In this document: piece by piece, positions 12,201-23,027 of the stretch
Position numbering within the stretch: position 1 is the first letter of the stretch
Layout: each line of letters starts with the position of its first letter
Source: Chinchilla lanigera
Taxonomy: Eukaryota; Chordata; Mammalia; Rodentia; Chinchillidae
NCBI RefSeq assembly: GCF_000276665.1
Contig: NW_004955518.1
Span: 1,968,753-2,032,752, forward strand
DNA length: 64,000 bases
Direction of reading: 5' to 3'
Made by a program: the position numbers and the translations under genes
The notes under the pieces: generated by a model
Database searches by the model: none
Seen by the model: only the letters and a program-made list of their open reading frames with translations
What the model was told of the DNA's origin: nothing

Positions 12201-13049
12201 GTAGATAAAACTCTCAAAAACATAGAGGTAGGCAGAGAGTTCATGAACAAAAACCAAACTTCATGGGAAATACTTCAAAGAATCAACAACTGGGATCTCA
12301 TCTTATTGAAAATTTTCTGCACATGAAAAAAAATCACCAATAGAGTAAAAAGAAATGAATTGGGAAAAAATTTTAGTCAACTGCCCCTCAGACAAAGGGC
12401 TCCTATCTAGGACATATAAAGAATTAAAAAAAAAAAACAGGCCCCAATAATTCAAAGACCCAATTCAAAAATGGGCATCTGAGGTGAACACACACTTCTC
12501 AGATGAAGAAATACTACTAGTGCATAAATATGTGCAAAAATGCTAAATATCATTAGTCATTCGAGAAATGCAAATTAAAGCAACACTGAGATTTCATCTC
12601 ACCCCACAAAGAATGGCCATCATTAAGAAATCAACCAATGACAAATGCCGGAGAGGCTGTAGGGAAAAAGGAACACTTCTCCACTTCTGGTGAAAGTGCC
12701 AATTGGTGAAACCACTGTGGAAATCAGTTTGGAGATTCTTCACAAAACTAGGATTCAAAGCTATTCCCATTCTGGGTATTTTTCAAGAAGAATTAAAAAT
12801 GTCATACCACAGCTATATATGTGCACCCATGTTTATAGCAGTGCAATTTGTCATAACTAAATCTTGGAAACAACACAAATGCCCATCCACTGAGGAATGG
12901 ATAAAAAAAGATGTGGTATTTTTATACAATGGAGTATTACTCAGCTATAAAACCATAAACTCAAGGCTTTTATAGGTAAATGGATGCAACTGGAGACCAT
13001 GTGTGAAATAAATCAGACCCACATGTGTAAACATCACATTATCTCCCTG
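9286..13049 (+). pseudogene. L1 ORF2 (endonuclease/RT), broken
   Basis: The ATG at 9286, 126 bases after ORF1, opens the apurinic-type endonuclease: VNVNGLNS, IQETHL and YAPD motifs are visible, but the GDF-x-TP motif near residue 146 carries Thr where the catalytic Asn is usual. TAA at 9787 ends this frame. Further frames hold the linker (9807-10286), the RT domain (10529-11101 with NYRPISL, then 11098-11322 with [15 protein letters not shown]), the active-site box read as FTDD (11355-11366) just after a TAA at 11349, the post-RT region (11554-11766) and the C-terminus (12703-12975). In the C-terminal Cys-rich cluster a TGA at 12691 replaces a tryptophan codon. At least eight breaks make it non-functional. 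Confidence 0.92.
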
Positions 13050-13611
13050 GTGTAAGAACATGAAGTAAATAAAACCCAAAATGTACAATAGATAATAAGA
13101 AAGGGAAAGAAATTGCTCAAGGGAGGAAACAACTGGGATGGGGGAAAGAAGAAAAAGAAAATACTAAGGCATTATATATATCTATATGGATAGGTGGCAT
13201 AACTGTACTGCTGTTGTCTGATGGTTTGTCGAGGGAACAGTTAATGATTTAAAGTTTTTTTTGGTGTATTTTGACCAATTTTGCGTGCTAATATCTGGTA
13301 ACCTGAGCAATTTATGTGACAACAACAATTTGCAGTATAACAGTCATTGGTGAATTCCTACAATCCTTTCTAGTGAAACTGTGCTCTTTTAACTTATTAT
13401 TTTCTTATTCCCTTTAATGATTTGATCAATCTTCTATTCTTACATCTGGTAATCTGAGCAACTTCTTTGAAGATAACAATATGTAATATAACAACTACTG
13501 TTAATCATTATCATTTGGTTTGAAACCCCGTATCATTTTTAATGTCCTTGCTTTGTTTTGCTTGTATTTTGCTATTGTTCTTTTTTTGTACTATTTTCTT
13601 TTTTAAAAAAA
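13050..13611 (+). other. L1 3' UTR and A-tail
   Basis: Non-coding sequence after the ORF2 end, containing an AT-rich stretch near 13160-13180 and pyrimidine-rich parts, and ending in an A run at 13605-13612. It matches, in reverse complement, the 3' ends of the L1 copies at 893 and 18013. Confidence 0.8.
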
Positions 13612-13832
13612 ATGGAGGAGGACATCAGTTGAAGAAACAGAGCAGAATTTCCAGAGTTTTGACAACAATCCACTCTTGCAAGAACCCACTAACCCATAAG
13701 TGGATTAATCTATTCATAAAGACAGAACCCTCATGACTCTGTCACCTCTCAAAGGTCTCATCGCAACATGGCTATATTGGGGACCACATTTCCATGAGTT
13801 TTGAAGGATATAAGCTATATCATACCATAACA

Positions 13833-14470
13833 CATAATAAGTAATATATGTATGCTATTTGTAATTGTGGAGAGAAATAAGAGGAGACTAGGTAAGGCAA
13901 TCTAGGAAAACTCTGGCAGGGAAAGGGAGATGTGGTGATGTTAATTAGAATGAGAACAGGCTTCTGTGAGAAGTTAACCTTGGAGCAAGGACCTGAAGAA
14001 GGTAAGGGAAGCAGCCATTTAGATTAGCATCAGAAAGTAAAGGAGTCTAAGTGAAGGAAAAGTCGGTGCCATACATCTAAGTAGCATGCCTGCTGTGCCA
14101 AGGAGTTGCAAAAAACATTGTATGGTGCAAGTACAGACAGCAAGAAGGTGTAATTATAGATGCTAAACTAAAAAGCAAACATGAAGACTAGACCACACAG
14201 AGCCCTTGCCTGGTGTAAGAATGTTTGATTTTATTCTGAAGATGAAGAGTTTTTTCAAGAAGGAATGGCATGGTCTGATTCAGGCCTAAAAGGGTCAGCC
14301 TAACTTCTGAGCTGGTAATAGATGTAGATTAGCCACAAAGCTAAAGAAAGGAAAATATGTACTAGTAATTTAGTGCCATGAGCCAGAAGAAAGACAATTA
14401 TGGCACTGAAAAGTAGCAGTAAGAGTTGTAAAATGTAGTTAGATCCTTTCCTCTGCCCCCATCCTACCAG
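13833..14470 (+). repeat. Probable ancient mammal-wide repeat
   Basis: The segments GAGCAAGGACCTGAAGAAGG (near 13983), GGAATGGCATGGTCTGATTC (near 14262) and the intervening TTTATTCTGAAG block have the order of an old repeat that I recognise across mammals (the 'gagcaaagacctgaa / gacatgatctgact' type). I cannot name it with certainty. No coding frame. Confidence 0.4.
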
Positions 14471-14761
14471 CAGGTCCATGAACACTGAGAGATGAATTCA
14501 CTCCTCATATGTCAGTTATGCCAGTAACATAGATTGGACGTATTTGCACCTTTCCATACTGTCAGAATTTATGGAATAACAATAATTCATGAGCTACATC
14601 AGTTTCATTAGCTTTATCAGGCCAAGTACTCAAGGTCCACATGAACTAGGTAATCACAGGTTCTTTTATTCCAATCTCAATTACTAATATATGTAACACT
14701 CAAATCACACTTCACTCAGAAACATATATATTTCAGAATGGGTAAGTAAAAGTTAAAATTG
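14471..14761. other. Intergenic, nothing recognised
   Basis: AT-rich, with no repeat or gene recognised. It lacks the U3 part expected upstream of the adjacent U5-like segment. Confidence 0.4.
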
Positions 14762-14941
14762 GGGGCAACCCACTTTCCAGAGCCCTTTCCATCCCTCTCA
14801 GACAGAAGCTTTCTTTCTCTCAGTAAATTTGTCCTACTCTTATGAGCTCTGTTGTTCCTAGAATTCATTGCTCAGTTTTAGAGAATGCAAACTCAGCATT
14901 TTGGACATCTAATAGGTTGGGAGTTTTATTCTGCTATATCA
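14762..14941 (+). mobile_element. ERV class I LTR scrap (U5 part only)
   Basis: The 180 bases from GGCAACCCACTTTCCAG to the terminal CA align with 23551-23716, the right end of the 3' LTR. Upstream sequence does not match the U3/R part of that LTR, so this is a truncated LTR. It could be the remnant 5' LTR of the provirus whose gag appears at 17.7 kb, or a separate fragment of the same family. Confidence 0.7.
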
Positions 14942-14943
14942 TT

Positions 14944-14961
14944 TGGAGGTCTTCCACCAAG
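14944..14961 (+). promoter_or_regulatory. Primer-binding-site-like sequence
   Basis: Immediately after the LTR end, TGGAGGTCTTCCACC begins two bases past the terminal CA, where a retroviral tRNA primer-binding site belongs. It looks like a decayed version of the TGGAGGTCCCACC type that I associate with tRNA-Arg-primed ERVs. The primer identity is an inference from partial similarity. Confidence 0.4.
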
Positions 14962-17640
14962 ATAATTGGGCAGAGGTAAGAGTTTGCTTTTTTCATAGAT
15001 TTTGGATTGTGACTTGCTTAGGTAATCAAAATTAATGATGTTATATCTTTGCCCATTGCTTATAATTGATCATGCTTTATCTCCTATAGAATTTTATCAA
15101 AATGATGATAAATTTAAGTTAAAAACATGTGAAAGTTATAAGGTTATAATGCTTTTTTCATTGGACAATTTGTTCTGGTTTTGCATATGTTGTATTCAGA
15201 CAGTGCTGAACTTGCTAGTGTTCCTTGTTTTCCCTGTTTGACTTCTTTGACTGCTGTGGTTTATCATCTTAGATAGCAGTGCTAGGGAAACATAATATTA
15301 GAGCACCCTCTAATGGGATTTGATATAAAATGAGTCTTTTTTAAATGAAATCTAGCTCATACTTAGAAAATATACATGTCTATTAATAAACCATGGGACT
15401 CCTTCTACCAGTTAAAAGACATTAGGTCAGTGGTTATTCTTAAGACTTGGAGGAAAGGTTTCACTGAGACAGACTGGCTCTGATCCTCCTCTACACTCTA
15501 GAAGAAATGTCAAGCCTGTTCTGCTTCAGTTTTCTTTCCTGCCTGATTTTTTACTAGTGAGGAGGTAATCTTAGCTCTTCCCTGTTCTCACCTTTCCAGG
15601 CTGAGAATGATGACACAGGGGCAAACTATCTCTATAACTCACTGTGAGCATGAGAGGAGAGGACTTCCCTTCTCTGACCTTCTAATCTTTTCCTGCCACT
15701 TTGTACTTTCCTTTTCTTAGAGGCATGTAAGACTAGAAAGAAAATAATTCTGAACTGTTCCAACTTTTTCCTCTTATTCAACAACTAAGTGAAACCCATA
15801 GCAATTGAGAATTTGCTAATGCTGAAGACAGGGAAGTCATCTTACTTAGATGAGGGGCATATGCCCAATCTCTGGGTCAGATAAGACATCAGAATTTTAC
15901 CCATCCAGGAGAACACACATAAAGACCATGTTCTGGCTTAGTGTTCTGGGCAAGTCTCCCTCGGGAGGCTGAACCTGCGACACTGGAAAGAACTGACTTC
16001 TGAGTGAAACTAGAAAGAGCTATTTCCAGAGCACCACACTTGCAGAACCAAAACACATTTAGGCTAAGGGCAGAGCTCCAACTTTTTCTTGTCCCCTCCT
16101 AGGTCTACTTGTCATTTACGTGTATAGGAAAATACTTTGATAATAAGTTTTGGACTTTGAAACCTGTACTGTACACTCATAAAGTGCTAGGTGATGATTT
16201 TGCTCAGACTTTTACTTATTCCTTATAGAACTTTGATAAACAGTGATTACTCTGCCAGCTAGTTAAGTGCTCTTAGAGCAGCTGCCACTATTAAAGCAGG
16301 GGACAGATTTTCCCAGCATCTTTTGGTGAATCCCCACTGAAGCCAATGGCCAATGGAATGTTGTCCAAGCAGGCAACTGAATTCCTTTCTGCAGACCAAT
16401 CTCTGGTTGTGTGGACAAGTAGAAACTGAAAACAGCTGAGGTGTCCTGACCAGGGCTGCTTTCTGATGGATACTCAAAAGTTCCTCAGTGGAAATGGGCT
16501 CCTGATGACAGAAAAATCTCCACTTATCTATCATATTTTTCTCTCTTTACTACTAAGCCAGAAACCCCAATTTTTCTACAACTTGTTGGGAGTAAACTTT
16601 AAAACCACTTTGTCCTTAGACTACCTCTCCCTCCAGAAATCAGGCTGAGGCAGCTTGCAACAACTGTTTGCCTTTCATGGAAGAAAACAACTATCATGAG
16701 AATGGATTTACATTTGTGCCTTACATATGCTAACTAAGAGTAAGAAAGAGATTTTAGTCAGCCTTTCATGTGTGCATAGAACATTAGTAAATATGCCTTT
16801 ACTAACATAAAATGTTATTGTTAGATGATAAATATAAGTTTAACCTGTGAGTTTAAGAGATATAAGAATTTTTAAATGGACTTAAAGACATAGCCTCATC
16901 TTGCTGCTAGAAAAGGCTACGTAGGTGATTAAGTAACACAGGTGCCTTTTGGGCAAAATCCTCCAAGCTATTTGTTTGCTTTGGTCTACAAAGATGATAT
17001 TCTTTGCAAGATAAAAGGTCACCTTCTTTCAAAGAACTAAAAATCAGTGGGTAAGACAAGTAATCCTTCCTTCTTTCAACATTATTGCCATAGTTGAGGC
17101 TAATTGTAATTTGTGTTATATATGTGTTCTACAGGAGTTAGTTAATCAGTCCCTGGAAGGATGAAATTATGCACCAGTTTGAGGGTGGATATGGAGGTCA
17201 AATTTTGTCTTATGCTCTCTCTTCAGATGGCATTCACCTGCCCTGGAGTGGAATCTACTAAAGGGATGCCATGAGGGTGTAAATAGAAATCAAATAGAAA
17301 CTAAAGGGGATGCCCAATTTCTTCTTGCATTTCAGACATGGGGAGCTCAATGTCAAAGTCTCTTACTCCTTTGGAATTTCTTCTTAAGCATTAGAAGATG
17401 TTTAACCTTTAACTGTTGAAAAGAAGCTGTTTGATATATTTCTGCACCCATGCATGGCCTACTTACCTAATAGAGCCAAAATGGAGTGCAGAGAAAAGTA
17501 TTAATTATGATGCTATTTTACAACTAGAATCATACTGTAAAAAAGAGGGAAAGTAGAATCACCTTTCATTCAAATTTTCTTTACATTAAGAAGTAATTCT
17601 TATTTATGCTCAAAGTATAATTATAATCCATATAATCCAG
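14962..17640. other. Unassigned, possibly ERV leader and flank
   Basis: If 14762-14941 is the 5' LTR, this stretch should be leader and gag 5' region, but I find no matrix-like frame and its length (2.7 kb) exceeds a usual leader. The frames at 15035-15241 and 16259-16534 have no recognised domain. Unknown insertions are likely. Confidence 0.35.
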
Positions 17641-18012
17641 ACTATTCATGTTCATAAATCTTTCTCTTGATGACCTAAACACATCAAGCTAGATCTAGGA
17701 AAATTTTCAGATGACCCTGATAAATACATCAAGGATTTTAGAGAATTTACTCAGGTCTATACACCAGACTGGAAAGATGTAATGTTACTCTTAAATCAAA
17801 CATTGACTTCTAATGAGAGACAAGCAGCACTATAAGCTGCTATTACACTTGGGGATGAATATCATATTATTAATTTTAGACAGCCAGAATATAGACAGCC
17901 AGGGGAACAACCAGTTCCAACTTGAGTAGAGATGGGAGCCCAAGCAGTCCCTGCCCAAGACCCTTGCTGACTTATCAGCCAGACAGAAGATTAGAGCAGG
18001 AGACATTTTCAA

Positions 18013-18436
18013 ATATATATATAATTTTAAAAATAAAAAGAGGAAAACATTAACAGACAGACAACCTTTTACAAAATAGCAAAAGAACAGTACAGACAAT
18101 ACAGAGTTACAAACAAAGTGGTAGGAAATTAACAATGCCTCTTGTATTACATATTGATGTCTTCAAAGTGGTTTCTCATGAAAACAGATAGAAACATGCA
18201 GTATTGATCAATTAAAGACTCATTGACAGTTTTTTTCAGCAAAGAAATACCAGACAGTAGATCAACTATGTTAACTATCCTGTATATACATACATACAAA
18301 ATTTCTCCTTCTTTCCCTTCTCTTTTCTCCCATCCCACTTGCCCTTTACCCTTGAGTGTTTTCCTATCACTTCACAATGTCTATCATACCTCTGAGTTTA
18401 AGTTAACTCTTTCAGGTTTTACACTAATGAAACAAT
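18013..18436 (-). mobile_element. L1 3' UTR fragment
   Basis: About 424 bases of L1 3' UTR in minus orientation, matching 900-1340 of this window block for block. It begins after an AT repeat in gag and stops before any ORF2 sequence. It lies directly upstream of a second copy of the same region at 18490. Confidence 0.85.
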
Positions 18437-18471
18437 GCAAGTGCTATAAGAATGAGCTATATTACCAGCCC
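18437..18471 (-). mobile_element. ID SINE scrap
   Basis: About 35 bases (AAGTGCTATAAGAATGAGCT onward to CCAGCCC) resembling the 5' end of an ID element in minus orientation, wedged between two L1 3' ends. It is too short for certainty. Confidence 0.4.
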
Positions 18472-18489
18472 TTTGTTATCATCAATATT

Positions 18490-19458
18490 TATTTTTATTT
18501 TTTTAAATTTAATAAAAGAATGAAAACATATTAACAAACAGACATCCATTTATGAAATAATACAAGAACAAAACAAGCAATACTGAATTACAGACAAAGT
18601 GATAGGACATTAACAATGGTTGTTGTATTACATACTGATATCTCCAAAGTGGTTTCTCAGGAAAACAAACACAGACACAAAAGATTGGTCAAATAATTAA
18701 TCATTAACTATTCCTTTCAGTAAAGCGATAGCAGTCAGTAGTACAACTATGTTAGCTATCCTGTATATACATACATCCATAATTTCCCCTTCTTTCTTTT
18801 CTCTTTTCCCTCATATCAGTTGCTCTTTACTTTTGAGCGTTTCCTTTCATTTCACAATGTCTATCATAACTCCTAATTTTTATTCACTCTTTCAGGTTCT
18901 TACACTCTTGAAACAATGTGTTGCTTGCACATGCAGGTCTGATTTATTTCACTTATGAGTATGGTCTCTAGTTGTGACCTATTACCTACAAAGGCCTTGA
19001 GTTTATCTTTCTTTATAGCTGAGTAATATTCCATTATATAAAAGTACCACAATTTTCTTATCCACTCCTCGGTGGATGGACATTTGGGTTGCTTCCACAA
19101 TTTAGCAATTACAAATTGTGCTGCTATGAACATGGTGCACATATATCGCTGTGATATGATGTTTTTAGATCTTCTGGGAAAATACCCAGCAGGGGAATAG
19201 CTGAGTTGAATGGGACCTCTAGACCTAGTTTTCTGAGGAATCTCCAAACTGATTTCCACAGTGGTTTCACAAGTCTGCATCCCCACCAGCAGTGGAGAAG
19301 GGTCCTACTTCTCCACAGGCTGGCCAGCACTTGTTATTGGTTGATTTCTTAATACTAGCCATTCTTACTGGGGTAAGGTGGAATCTCAATGTTTTTTTAA
19401 TTTGCATTTCTCAAATGACTAATGATGTTGAACATTTTCTCACGTATTTATTTGCCAT
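18490..19458 (-). mobile_element. LINE-1 3' end, 5'-truncated
   Basis: A second L1 3' end in minus orientation: 3' UTR 18490-18900 and ORF2 C-terminus about 18900-19450, including the Cys-rich LLHCWWGC segment in the minus frame 19124-19330. It is truncated within ORF2 at about 19458. The sequence AAGTATATATT after it resembles AAATATATATA before the L1 block (18011-18021), a possible target duplication for the combined insertion into gag. Confidence 0.85.
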
Positions 19459-19985
19459 CAAGTATATATTCTTGAAGTTCTAGGAAGGACAAAGGCCAAG
19501 CCTTCTAATTATTTTAAATTGTCAGGTCTTTTTCAAAAGAAAGATAAAACCCCTCTTCCTTCTTAGGTCATTTACAAGAGGCACTGATAAAACATTTGTC
19601 CATAACTCCTGATTAAATAGAAGGACAGATTACACTTAAAGGCGTGTTTCTCACCCAGTCAGCCCTAGATATTAAGAAAAAATTACAAAACATAGCTTTT
19701 GCTCCAGATACCTTACCTGATACTTTAGTAAAAAGTGCCTCCTTTGTATTCTATAATCGAGACAGGGAAGAAGCCAAAGAGAGAAAGCAAAGAGACCAAA
19801 AAGTGGCTGCCTTTGTTGTGGTCTTGAAAAAGCAGAAGCTGATTCTAAGTCTGATTCTAATTCTTAGGACTCCAAGAAGAGTTCAAGAATTACCACCCTC
19901 ATCTACTATTGCTACCAAAAGCCAGGTCACCATAAGAGGGACTGCCTTAAGATACCCCTCCGACCATGTCCTGACTGCAAAGTGA

Positions 19986-20340
19986 CCACTGGAAATGAGA
20001 CTGCACTCTGAGGCAAAGCCCTCAGAGCTCAGATTCATCTTCCCAGCTGGTCTAGCAAGAGTAAAGGGGCCCAGGGAACTCTGCCCTTCTTCCTCTGGCC
20101 AGACTATCATCTCCATCTGTCATGTCCAGGGAGGGCCCCTGAGTAATCATGACTACAGGAGGGAAAATACCCAGCCTACTGCTGGACATTGACAGACGTC
20201 TCTTGGTCCTTCCTCTCAATCCTGGCCTTGCTTCCAGCCATATACCTCAATAAGGAGTCACCAGATAAAAGGTAACTCACTGATATAATGGGGATAACTT
20301 TCTCTTCACCCATCCCTTTTAGTTGTGTCTAAGAGCCCAG
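19986..20340 (+). pseudogene. ERV protease / pro-pol start remnant
   Basis: Downstream of the nucleocapsid remnant, weakly conserved plus-strand sequence reads in several short frames and carries a hydrophobic FSSPIPFS-like segment near 20305. This position normally encodes protease and the start of pol. No protease active-site triad is visible. The assignment rests mainly on position. Confidence 0.35.
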
Positions 20341-20690
20341 ATCCCATCCTGAGGAGCGATATTTTATCTTTTCTAAATACTATAGTATATATACCCAGGT
20401 TGCCAACTAATCAAAATGATGCTTAGATTGGTTTTACAAATACAATGTATATTGTTGACAATGTACAATAACTTGAGTTTTTCATCAGTCAAAAATGTGT
20501 TAATTGTTATAATCTGTTTCTCATAAGTCATCAATATTTGGAGATAATTATAGCTAAAACTTGAGGGGCTTAAAACAAAATATCATTCTCCATCAATAGA
20601 GGAGTCTAAGAACCAGTAGGTTACAATTGCTATCCTAGTCCATTAAGAACAGTTTCTAGACTTACTGGCAGCTTGATTTCACTCATATTC
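20341..20690. other. Unassigned; reverse transcriptase missing
   Basis: Only 350 bases separate the protease-like remnant from integrase, whereas RT plus RNase H normally need about 2 kb. No RT motif is seen here, so most of pol has been deleted. The sequence itself is AT-rich and unrecognised. Confidence 0.5.
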
Positions 20691-21500
20691 CAAAGAATAA
20701 AGGAGTTTAATACTTACTAGTCTGGGTAGATACCTTCACAAACTGGGTGAAACCTTTCCTTGTAGAACAGAAAAGGTACAAGAGGTGGTAAAAGTCTTAG
20801 TCTCAGAAATCATTCCCAGAGTCGGACTTCCTAAGAGCTTACAGAGTAATGATGGGCCTTCTTTTAAAGCAACAGTTACACTGGGTACCTCTCAGACACT
20901 GGACATTTTCTATCATTTCCATTGTGCATGGAGGCCACAATCATCAGGAAAGGTAGAAAAAATGAATATGACCCTAAAGAGACATCTTTGCAAAATGGCT
21001 CAGGAACCCACCTACAGTGTACCTTCTAGGTCTCACTAAAATAAGAAACACACTTCAAATTCTAGGCCTCAGTCCACTTGAAATGCTTTATGGACACCAT
21101 TTTCTCACTAACAATTTTCTCTTCAATAGAGAGACGGATGCCTTAATGAAGAATGTCACTTCAGTGGTTAAATTCCAAAAGACTCTTCAACAGTTAATGG
21201 AAGCTCAGCCTAAAGAAAAGGGAAATCCCATATTCCACCCCAGACTTAATACTGGTAAAGTCTCTTCCCTCATCCTCTCCTTCCCTAGGACCACCTCAGG
21301 AAGGAACATACACCAGGATCCTGTCAACTCTATCAGCTGCTGGGGAAGCAGGCCTGGACTGTTGGATAGAACACACCCAACTCAAGTCCAGGGAACCAGA
21401 GACTGTCACTGAGTGTGAGCACTATTATCGGAATACTCCTGTGAACCCACAGAAGACTTAAGATTCTTGGTCAAGAAAAAAACAAAAGCTTCAGATAAGC
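20691..21500 (+). pseudogene. ERV class I integrase remnant
   Basis: Integrase inserts proviral DNA into chromosomes. The core domain is recognisable: VDTFTNW near 20725 (first acidic position), then after a frame change the 84-codon frame 20785-21039 with IIPRVGLPKSLQS and WRPQSSGKVEKMN. At the second catalytic position (20848-20850) the codon is AAT (Asn). The third acidic residue (GAA, 20956-20958) is present. The C-terminal beta-barrel-like tail continues in shifted frames to about 21415. The sequence is of the gammaretrovirus (class I) type. Frameshifts, stops and the substitution make it inactive. Confidence 0.8.
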
Positions 21501-21555
21501 AATCTAAGATGTTACCCTTAGACCTTTTACTCATCACTTTACCACTTAAGGGAGA

Positions 21556-22860
21556 ATGCAATTCCTTTCTAAGGTGAGCACAAGAATATGCAGACTCATT
21601 ACAACAAACAGCTCACTGGATATGTGGCCTGCTCTCCTTGTTGACTTCCTTGGTGGCCTGCTCCCCTTGTCAAGCACATCAGGACTTCCTTGGTGGGTAT
21701 CCCCACTCCAAGGAGGTCATTGGAATAAAATACAAGACTGTATTAATGAGTTACAAAAGAGTTCAATGGTTCATAGTTTAGCCCACTATTACAAGGTAGC
21801 TGAGGGATCTATAAACTATACTCTTAATGGTCCTGGACATAATAGAATTTTTTCTACCAATGACACTGAAGCCTCTCTAAAGACTGGCAGGACCCTTAAT
21901 AAGTAAAAATAAGGATCCTATCCTGAGGGTCAACAAACATAGATATCATGATGGCTAATTTCAGATATGGGATGATTATGTAATTATCTATGCTTAATTC
22001 CCACTATAGGACATCTTAGTAGAAAGGCCCCTTTGTGTTGGGGACAGAAATTCTCATTGGCCTAACTGCTAAATACTTGGGATGGACACCCTCCCCCCGC
22101 AACAATGTATACACACAATAACTTTACAGGCTGAAGACTGGTTTGCAACAAACTGGTTTAACTGCCCTGGAATTAGATGTGAAGCCCCCAGTGGCACTCA
22201 TTGGTCCTGTGGAACCAATTTATGACCCTGGCTACCCCTCTGGATGGATAGGAAGATGCCTGCTGGGATGTGCATTGTTACAAGGCAGAAGTGTCAAAAA
22301 TAATAAAAAAACCTGCAAATTTGCCCCACCTATGACATTGATGGTCTGTAAGTGTGTTCCACTGGTATGATCATTTGGCTTCTATCTTTATCCCATCCCT
22401 AAGGTTAGAGGATGTCATGAAACACATTGCGGCCTTAACTAACTATTCTCAGTGAACCTTAAATGACACTTTGGCAGGTATCTCTCTCCTGCATGAACAC
22501 ATGAAATTAATGAGATAAGCTGTCCTCCAAAATCAGATGGCATTAGACATTTTAACAGTAGCACAAGGGGGTACTTGTACAATTATGAAAGCTGAATGTT
22601 GTGTGTACATTCCTGATCTTTCCACTAATATCTCAGTAGATGTTCAAGATATTAGATGACAGGATAATAACATGTTAGATTCTGAACTTCCCTGGACCTT
22701 CTCCTTATCCTTTTTATGGAAAGCGATTACTAGCTCCTCCTGGTAGAAAACCTTGTTGGCTATATTCATAATTATCCTGTTGATTTTATTACTTAGCCCA
22801 TGCATACTTAACTGTTTCAGTGGCTTTGTCTCTTCCAGACTTAAAGCTGTACGTCTACCC
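21556..22860 (+). pseudogene. ERV class I env remnant
   Basis: Env encodes the surface and transmembrane glycoproteins. A plus frame near 22085-22330 is rich in Trp and Cys, as in a surface subunit. In the transmembrane part the family hallmark CX6CC is intact (cysteine codons 22576, 22597 and 22600). In-frame stops flank this window at 22516 (TAA) and 22657 (TGA). A hydrophobic membrane-anchor segment lies at about 22755-22830. Many stops and frameshifts make it non-coding. Tandem echoes of a CTTGGTGG segment occur near 21650-21690. Confidence 0.7.
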
Positions 22861-23027
22861 AGAACAAGAACACCTGGTGTCTATCAAGGGCCTTCAGATA
22901 GACCCTCTGTGAAGTATCTCTGACTGTGGATCACAACTATGACCCTCTTCAGCTGGAAGTAGCCAGATCAGTCTTTGATCCTTGCCCCTTCATGGCAGTT
23001 ATTGGTACTTCTTCAGAGCGGGGAATA

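Larger units (their letters stand above)
7499..13611 (+). mobile_element. Near full-length LINE-1
   Basis: About 6.1 kb in plus orientation: 5' leader with monomers (7499-8160), ORF1 relic (8161-9159), ORF2 relic (9286 to about 13049), 3' UTR and A-tail (ending about 13611). The flanking direct repeat ATGGAGGAGG occurs at 7489-7498 and 13612-13621. Both reading frames contain stops and frameshifts, so it cannot mobilise itself. The element lies inside a MaLR LTR. A complete length of about 6 kb is normal for mammalian L1. Confidence 0.93.
7337..13832 (-). mobile_element. MaLR-type LTR, split by an L1
   Basis: The left part (7337-7498) begins TGTCTTAGTTTG and includes the GACTGGGTAATTTGTGAGAGG segment; the right part (13622-13832) ends in CATACCATAACA. 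Together they form a ~373-bp solo LTR of the ERVL-MaLR type on the minus strand. Near-identical 5-bp flanks (7332-7336 and 13833-13837, 4 of 5) fit the ERVL-class target duplication. The L1 at 7499-13611 interrupts it, so the LTR is older. Confidence 0.75.
17680..19985 (+). pseudogene. ERV class I gag remnant, split by L1
   Basis: Gag encodes the retroviral structural polyprotein. From 17686 the plus frame reads as a gamma-type capsid segment (aspartate- and aromatic-rich stretch with a WKDVMLLL core), interrupted by a TAA at 17833-17835 and further stops. L1 sequence (18013-19458) then splits it. Gag resumes about 19459 and reaches a nucleocapsid-like zinc knuckle near 19904-19950. There the first cysteine is missing and the spacing between the second cysteine and the histidine is one residue too long, so it is degenerate. 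Charged Lys/Arg/Glu-rich sequence precedes the knuckle, as in other class I ERVs. Confidence 0.7.

Noticed and set aside
16259..16648. Overlapping frames as env or gag coding sequence upstream of the ERV
   Set aside because: No retroviral motif could be read in either strand, and their position does not fit the ERV gene order.
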